DNA of 64,000 bases, taken from positions 66,271,674 to 66,335,673 of the forward strand of contig NC_092350.1 in assembly GCF_963676685.1 (NCBI RefSeq), given 5' to 3'. Below, piece by piece: positions 58,985 through 64,000 of this stretch. Numbering within the stretch: the stretch's first letter is position 1; each line of letters opens with the position of its first letter. Under the pieces are notes generated by a model, which saw nothing but the letters and a program-made list of their open reading frames with translations, made no database searches and had not been told where the DNA came from. Source of the stretch: Mytilus edulis (lineage: Eukaryota > Mollusca > Bivalvia > Mytilida > Mytilidae). Both the position numbers and the translations under genes were made by a program.

Positions 58985-59830
58985 TATTCAGAAGGTAGAA
59001 GACCTGGATGTTTCATATCTTGTATGCAGATACTTTATGTTGCAAAGTGTCTGTCAACCAATTGTCCTTTGTCTTTGACTCCATTTTCATGGTTTAGCTA
59101 CTGCTTGAAAATTAATTTTAAGTTTTTTTGTCATGTGAATTTCTCACTTGCTTTTAGTAATTGGTTAAATATATTTGGTATATTGGTTCCTTACTGTGTA
59201 TACGTGTCCTTCAGACAGAGTTTAAGACCTTGACCTCATTTCATGGATCAGTGATCAAGGTTAAAGTTGCATGATTACGTCTTTCTCAAATACCAAAAGC
59301 AATTTGGTATATGGAATGGTTGTACATGTAATAGGGACATCTTGCAGCTTTCATCTTAACTTTACCTCATTTTATGTTTCATAGGTCGATGTAAAGTTTT
59401 TGTGCTTTAGTACGATTTTCAAGTACTATAAGTAAATACTATAAGCAATGAGAACTAAATTTGGTGTATGGAATGATTGTTGGAGGAACAAGATTGCCCA
59501 GCAGGTATAAATTGCCCTTGACATCATGAAGTCATTGGTCAATTGTTGTGTATTTAGGTCCGTTTTTCATTGTGTGGCAGGTAAAATCTGACCTTGGCCT
59601 CAATTGGGTCCCTTTTTCAGTTTCCAAATTCAAGCAACAGATCAACTAAGCTGGGTGTATGGAAAAGTGCACATGTCTCTGGCAGGATTTTTTCTGACGA
59701 ACTTATTGTCCTGGATATTTAAAAATATTAAGTTCATGTGATACTTGTAGTTTAACCGTTATCTTTAGGACTTTCAACCTGAAATAAATGGTCAGTAAAG
59801 CATGCTAGACATGTCAGTGTATGCAGTCTT
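58985..59830. repeat. Degenerate tandem repeat
   Basis: Recurring phrases (TGACCTCATTTCATGG, AGGTTAAAGTTGCATGA, TACTATAAGCAATGAGAA, GGTGTATGGAATGATTGT) in the same order mark about three to four diverged units. The reading frame at 58,970-59,233 is a by-product. Confidence 0.6.
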
Positions 59831-59835
59831 GTTTT

Positions 59836-60910
59836 TATACGACCATTTTTTTTTATTTTGGGTCGTATAATGCTATCATGTCGTCATCTGCGTCCAAAGA
59901 TGCATTTAGTTTCCAGACATTGACTAGTTTTAGTGAATGGATGGATCTCTATAAATTTTTACCAGAATGTTCAATACCACTAACGGAAGGTTGGGATTGA
60001 TATTGGGGGTTATGGTCCCAATATTTTAGGAATTGGGTTTTATACGATCGCAAAAATTGAAAATTTTTTGGTCGTATATTGGTATCACGTTGGCGTGGTC
60101 GTTGTCAGTTGTCTTCTTCTGAAGACATTTGGTTTTCGCAATCTAACTTTAGTAAAAGTAAATAGAAATCTATGAAATTTAAACACAAGGTTTATGACCA
60201 TAAAAGGAAGGTTGGGATTGATTTTGGGTGTTTTGGTCCCAACAGTTAAGGAATTGGGGGCCAAAAGGGGTCCAAATAAGCATTTTTCTTGGTTTTCGCA
60301 CAATAACTTTAGTATAAGTAAACAGAAATCTATGAAATTTTAACATAAGGTCTATGACCACAAGAGGAAGGTTGGGATTGATTTTGGGAGATTTAGTCCC
60401 AACAGTTTAGGAATTAGGGGCAAAAAAACAGGTCCCAAATAAGCATTTTCTTGGTTTTTGCACAATAACTTTAATATTAGTTTATAGAAATCTATGAAAT
60501 TTTAACACAAGGTTTATGACCACAAAAGGAAGGTTTGGATTGATTTTGGGAGTTTTGGTCCCAACTAATTAGGGGCCAAAAGGGTCCAAAATAAATCTTT
60601 GTTTGATTTCATCAAAAAATGAATTATTGGGGTTCTTTGATATGCAAAATATAACCGTGTATTCAGATTCTTAATGTGTGGTTCTGTTTTCAAATTGGTC
60701 TACATTAAGGTCCAAAGGGTCCAAAATTAAACTTAGCTTGATTTAAACAAAAATTGAATTCTTGGGGTACTTTGATATGCTGAATCTGAACATGTACTTA
60801 GAATGTTGATTATGGGCCCAGTTTTCAAGTTGGTCCAAATTGGGGTCCAACATTATTATATTAAGTAGTGTGCAATAGCAAGAGATTTACAATTGCACAG
60901 TATTGCGCAA
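59836..60910. repeat. Tandem repeat array of about 120-bp units
   Basis: Four to five units with GGAAGGTTGGGATTGATTTT, GGTCCCAACAGTTTAGGAAT, a GGGGCCAAAAGGGGTCC phrase, GCATTTTCTTGGTTTTTGCA and TCTATGAAATTTTAACA. The lead-in with GGTCGTATAATG is shared with the array at 44,990-45,790. Confidence 0.85.
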
Positions 60911-60929
60911 TAGCAAAAAATCTTCAGTG

Positions 60930-61015
60930 TTGTAGGCCGTACAGTGACATTTAGTTGTGAACCTTGTCCGTTTGATAACATTTGTCGCATTGCATGCAAT
61001 CATACTACATCTTAT
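60930..61015 (-). repeat. SINE-like fragment, minus strand
   Basis: Short inverted copy (GTAGGCCGTACAGTGACATT, ATGCAATCATACTACATC). Confidence 0.65.
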
Positions 61016-61184
61016 TTAAAAACATGTGTTTACGTCGAAAAATGCATAGTACTTGATATCAAACGTATCAACATATTGTTGATGATTTCCTGAATCTCTA
61101 TGCATGGTCTATCGCCAAAACAAATGCGGAGAATATGAAAATTTCGTATGACGTATAGAGATAGTAGAATATAGAGGTTGGTTA

Positions 61185-61779
61185 TAAGAGACGAAAGATA
61201 CCAAAGGAACATTGAAACACACAAGTCGAAAATAAACTGAAAAAGCGACTGCAATAAACCGACAGCACAGAAGACTGAGCAACACGAACCCCATGAAAAA
61301 GGTTACTGTGAACCAACTCATTTTTGCGACTTTCGTGAGTGAAAAAATATCCCGAATATCAATCGTCGCGAATATGTAAAACTTGGATTTTTTCTTTACA
61401 TAACTTCACCAAGTAAATTTGAGAATCGTGAACTTTAATCGCCGCGAAATGGACTAGAAAGGGCTAAACGCGAAATAAAGTATCCGCTAAACTGAATAAG
61501 TTGGTTTACAGTATCTGGTCAGCAGATCCTACTCCATGTGTGACACAACAGTGCTCCTCATGCAAATACAAACCCAGAGATAACTAAAGTCTGAATTCTG
61601 AAGGTCATATTTGATGAAAAGCTATAGGATGGGATTACATTTATGACAATTGGAACAAAACTGTATATATCTGAAACAGATATTAAATTACTGTCAACCA
61701 ACTTGTGATGTCGTTCGTAACATTGTCGAAGCATATGGTCAATATAATACTTCAAAGATCGAAGGGATGCTTTCATCAT
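61185..61779 (-). pseudogene. Decayed reverse-transcriptase element
   Basis: On the minus strand a frame ending near 61,558 contains YERHHKLVD, which matches the FYGRHHELVD end of the 29,224 reverse transcriptase, and downstream at 61,185-61,310 comes the same 3' tail. The order (enzyme end, then tail) is conserved, so this is a second, heavily decayed copy of the same element in the opposite orientation. Confidence 0.65.
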
Positions 61780-61922
61780 TTAGAATTCTCAGTGAACACT
61801 TGATTCATCGAGGAATTAATTCACATTGCACTATTTAAACCAAATTTGACATGTCACTTGAAAAAAAACTATACCATCTGTTCTTATCATTGGCTTTATT
61901 TTGATGGAAATGAAAACATTTA

Positions 61923-62876
61923 GGCACTGGCTACGGTTACATGGAAATGTAACAATAATAAAAATATTATTGTTACATTGGAGACTAAATGCCGGAATGC
62001 AAAGTCGGGTAAGGAACCGATTAATTACGAATGTAACAATAATTACTGAGGCTACGGTTACATTGCGTTATTGTTACATGAAAAACAGCAATATACGATG
62101 GGTCTATTAAAATGTACTAGATAATAAAAACTGAAGACATTTATTTTATATTTACAATACATACAATTATTAAATATAAATTCTTTAATTATTTATTTGC
62201 AATGGCATTTTCGACATATCCAGTAAGTGGTTTTTGGAGCATTTCTAAGTCCGACACATTTTTGGTGAAACTACTCCAAGCAGCCATCACACACCAGTGA
62301 TGCCGCACTGTGAACGTCCGTATCACATACTGTACAGTTCCATTCTGCGATATTCCGTTTTAATGATAAGGCAACCTTTAATGTTTCACTCTAGCAATGT
62401 TTATATTCTCATCTAATATTTTGATTGGAAGCATGTGCTGTAGTTTTATGTCATCTTTCAGTATGGTCACATTGCCGTCCATTACTGATGTAAGGTTCAC
62501 CTCGGATTTAAGTATCCAACTTAGCTAAAGTAGTATCTTTAGAACACCAAAACGTGACCATTTATACGTAAAAAAAACCCAATTCAAACACCATTTGTTA
62601 ATCGATAATATTTATTATTTATCATTATTACAAGTATTATTTCGTACATAAGCAAGATTAAGGCAACAAAACTATAGAAGATTTAAGTTTAATAAATCGA
62701 GCGTACATTGCTGTTTTTCATGTAACAATAACGCAATGTAACCGTAGCCTCAATAATTATTGTTACATTCGTGATGAATCGGTTCCTTATCCGACTTTGC
62801 ATTCCGGCATTTAGTCTCCAATGTAACAATAATATTTTTATTATTGTTACATTTCCATGTAACCGTAGCCAGTGCC
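61923..62876. mobile_element. TIR transposon, 954 bp, 9-bp target duplication, PHD remnant
   Basis: Inverted repeats of about 170 bp (61,923-62,091 and 62,707-62,876) start GGCACTGGCTACGGTTACAT and differ at few positions. Each contains further ATGTAACAATAAT palindromes and a second copy of GGCTACGGTTACAT. AAACATTTA is duplicated exactly on both sides (61,914-61,922 and 62,877-62,885). The interior holds a broken PHD-finger reading frame on the minus strand. A 9-bp duplication, long TIRs and a PHD finger together recall the MuDR-related Rehavkus group; that placement is inference. Confidence 0.88.
62193..62509 (-). pseudogene. PHD-finger C terminus of a transposon protein, broken
   Basis: On the minus strand, an open segment (KSEVNLTSVMDGNVTILKDD) shifts frame near 62,390 and continues into a cysteine-histidine array: WNCTVCDTD, LVCDGCLE, FHQKCVGL, TYWICRKCHCK, then stop. 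The spacing C-x2-C, C-x2-C, H-x2-C, C-x2-C is that of a PHD zinc finger. The position expected to be the conserved tryptophan before the FH pair is a TAG stop. One frameshift and one nonsense change therefore disable it. It ends right at the finger, so the finger was the protein's C terminus. Confidence 0.75.
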
Positions 62877-62885
62877 AAACATTTA

Positions 62886-63642
62886 TGACTTGATATGATA
62901 GCTTTGTTAGTTTGCTACCATTTTACTGTTGTTAACCAAAAGTCTTCTTGCGAAATTATCATACTTTGAAGAACCAATCTAATTATATATATCAGAGAGA
63001 TCTCAAGTTGCGTGATCGTACTAATCCAAGTAGAAAGCGAAGACAGAGATCTCTGCATTTATTACATTGTCAGAGAATGTGCGATGCTTTGAAGAGTTCC
63101 ATTTATCCCCATTCGTATGGGTGATAACTTTAATTTTTTTTTCCGAAGCACATTTCTATGAAAGTCAGGAATGTATACACGACGAGGAGACAAACTCGCG
63201 CTAAAGTAATATGAACGTTAGTTTCAGTTCCTAAGTACACATTTATGAAAAAAATTAACAATTATACAGTCACGTATTTTATGAAATAATATAAATGCCG
63301 AATATATGATATCTGGGCTGATGAAACCTTCTAGATACATTCATTTGTTTCGATAATTTTTAAAACGCAACCTCCTTTCATCTCATGCGTGACTTCGAGG
63401 TATACACATATCTTTTTTTCGTTTATAATTGATCAAATTTTCTACACAATTTCATGTGACTTGATCAATTACAACTGTACTTCACGCATTGTTTCACAAA
63501 CTTGAAACATATTCCCTTAGACGAGGAAACAGAGAATTATACAATTACCAGTCAAGCCGTAATATACTCTACAGGAGAAAATACTAGTTCCTTTTTTGCG
63601 AAACAATTACCGAATGATCATATTAATTTTTTTTAAACAGTA
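62886..63642. other. Intergenic stretch before the last gene
   Basis: No coding exon or clear repeat. It would include the 3' UTR of the minus-strand gene ending at 63,643. A weak inverted pair (TTGATCAA.TT phrases near 63,430 and 63,462) is too short to call an element. Confidence 0.4.
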
Positions 63643-64000
63643 TTAGAAATAAAGATCATATTCATTTTCTAATATATAAAGCATTTGGCTTTTAAGAAGC
63701 CACCCGTCGTTTATTAATGTATCCATCACTTGTTCCTTATCACTTTCTGATCCTTCCATCTTAGCAAGAACCTGTCTTACGGCGGTAGAACTAACATTGT
63801 CAAGTTCGTCTGGTATAAGGCAAAATTGTTTATGTTTTACATTGCCCGAATCTTTATCTTTTTCATATCTTTCGAGAATTCTGGCTGTTTCTACCTTCCT
63901 CCCTATACACACAGTTATGTGCTTGAATTCTTTGTGCCATTTAGCATGCCCAGATTTGTTCATTGCTCTATCTGCTCCGACTATAACAGCAACATGCAGA
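63643..64000 (-). CDS. Nucleotidyltransferase-like (NMNAT/cytidylyltransferase fold) protein, last exon, partial
   Basis: An open minus-strand exon runs from the window edge to a TAA at 63,643, about 118 codons. It reads LHVAVIVGADRAMNKSGHAK near the edge, then KHITVCIGRKVE, a charged linker, and DNVSSTAVRQVLAKMEG, ending ENEYDLYF. The 'SSTAVR' box followed by a short helical tail is the ISSTxxR nucleotide-binding motif of the NMNAT/NadD-type transferases; GAD before it fits the loop ahead of the last strands. The N-terminal HxGH part lies beyond the window, so activity cannot be judged. Substrate (nicotinate, nicotinamide or other nucleotide) is undetermined. Confidence 0.65.
   Translation of the reverse strand, partial: LHVAVIVGADRAMNKSGHAKWHKEFKHITVCIGRKVETARILERYEKDKDSGNVKHKQFCLIPDELDNVSSTAVRQVLAKMEGSESDKEQVMDTLINDGWLLKSQMLYILENEYDLYF

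Noticed and set aside
58970-59233. 87-codon frame with hydrophobic segments
   Set aside because: It falls in a degenerate tandem repeat whose other units do not keep the frame.

Overview
The window looks like nuclear DNA of a bivalve mollusc, probably a mytilid mussel. It is AT-rich and the genes have many short exons with GT-AG introns. The one gene I can name is an animal WD-repeat gene. Almost everything between genes is repeat: small foldback elements, TIR transposons, tRNA-derived SINEs, hammerhead-bearing repeats, and a reverse transcriptase of a type I recall from bivalve genomes. The organism call is inference; no search was run.

Layout. 0-5.7 kb holds foldback and TIR elements and a tandem repeat. 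5.7-33.6 kb contains two same-strand segmental duplications: block 1 (about 5.69-9.14 kb and again 27.7-33.6 kb) and block 2 (about 11.4-14.95 kb and again 21.27-26.33 kb). Block 1 carries the 3' exons of a minus-strand gene pair for a small, apparently secreted, cysteine-rich protein that I do not recognise. Copy B can be traced to a start codon at 35,153. The copies differ by clean transposon insertions with target-site duplications, so each copy shows the other's empty site. 16.9-20.1 kb holds palindromes, a tandem repeat, and a decayed minus-strand two-ORF remnant.

38.3-54.95 kb is a complete 15-exon plus-strand gene for a WDR76/Cmr1-type WD40 protein (597 codons plus stop, all splice phases consistent). 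Its introns carry two nested TIR transposons, several MITEs, SINEs, and a decayed hammerhead-ribozyme repeat. 55-61.8 kb is gene-poor repeat. 61.92-62.88 kb is a 954-bp transposon with 170-bp TIRs, an exact 9-bp target duplication, and a broken PHD-finger coding remnant. The window ends in the last exon of a minus-strand nucleotidyltransferase-like gene (63,643 to the edge).

The genes do not form a pathway. The points of interest are the cysteine-rich paralogue pair, the degenerate hammerhead motifs, the PHD-bearing transposon, and the cluster of TIR elements with 5-bp target duplications.
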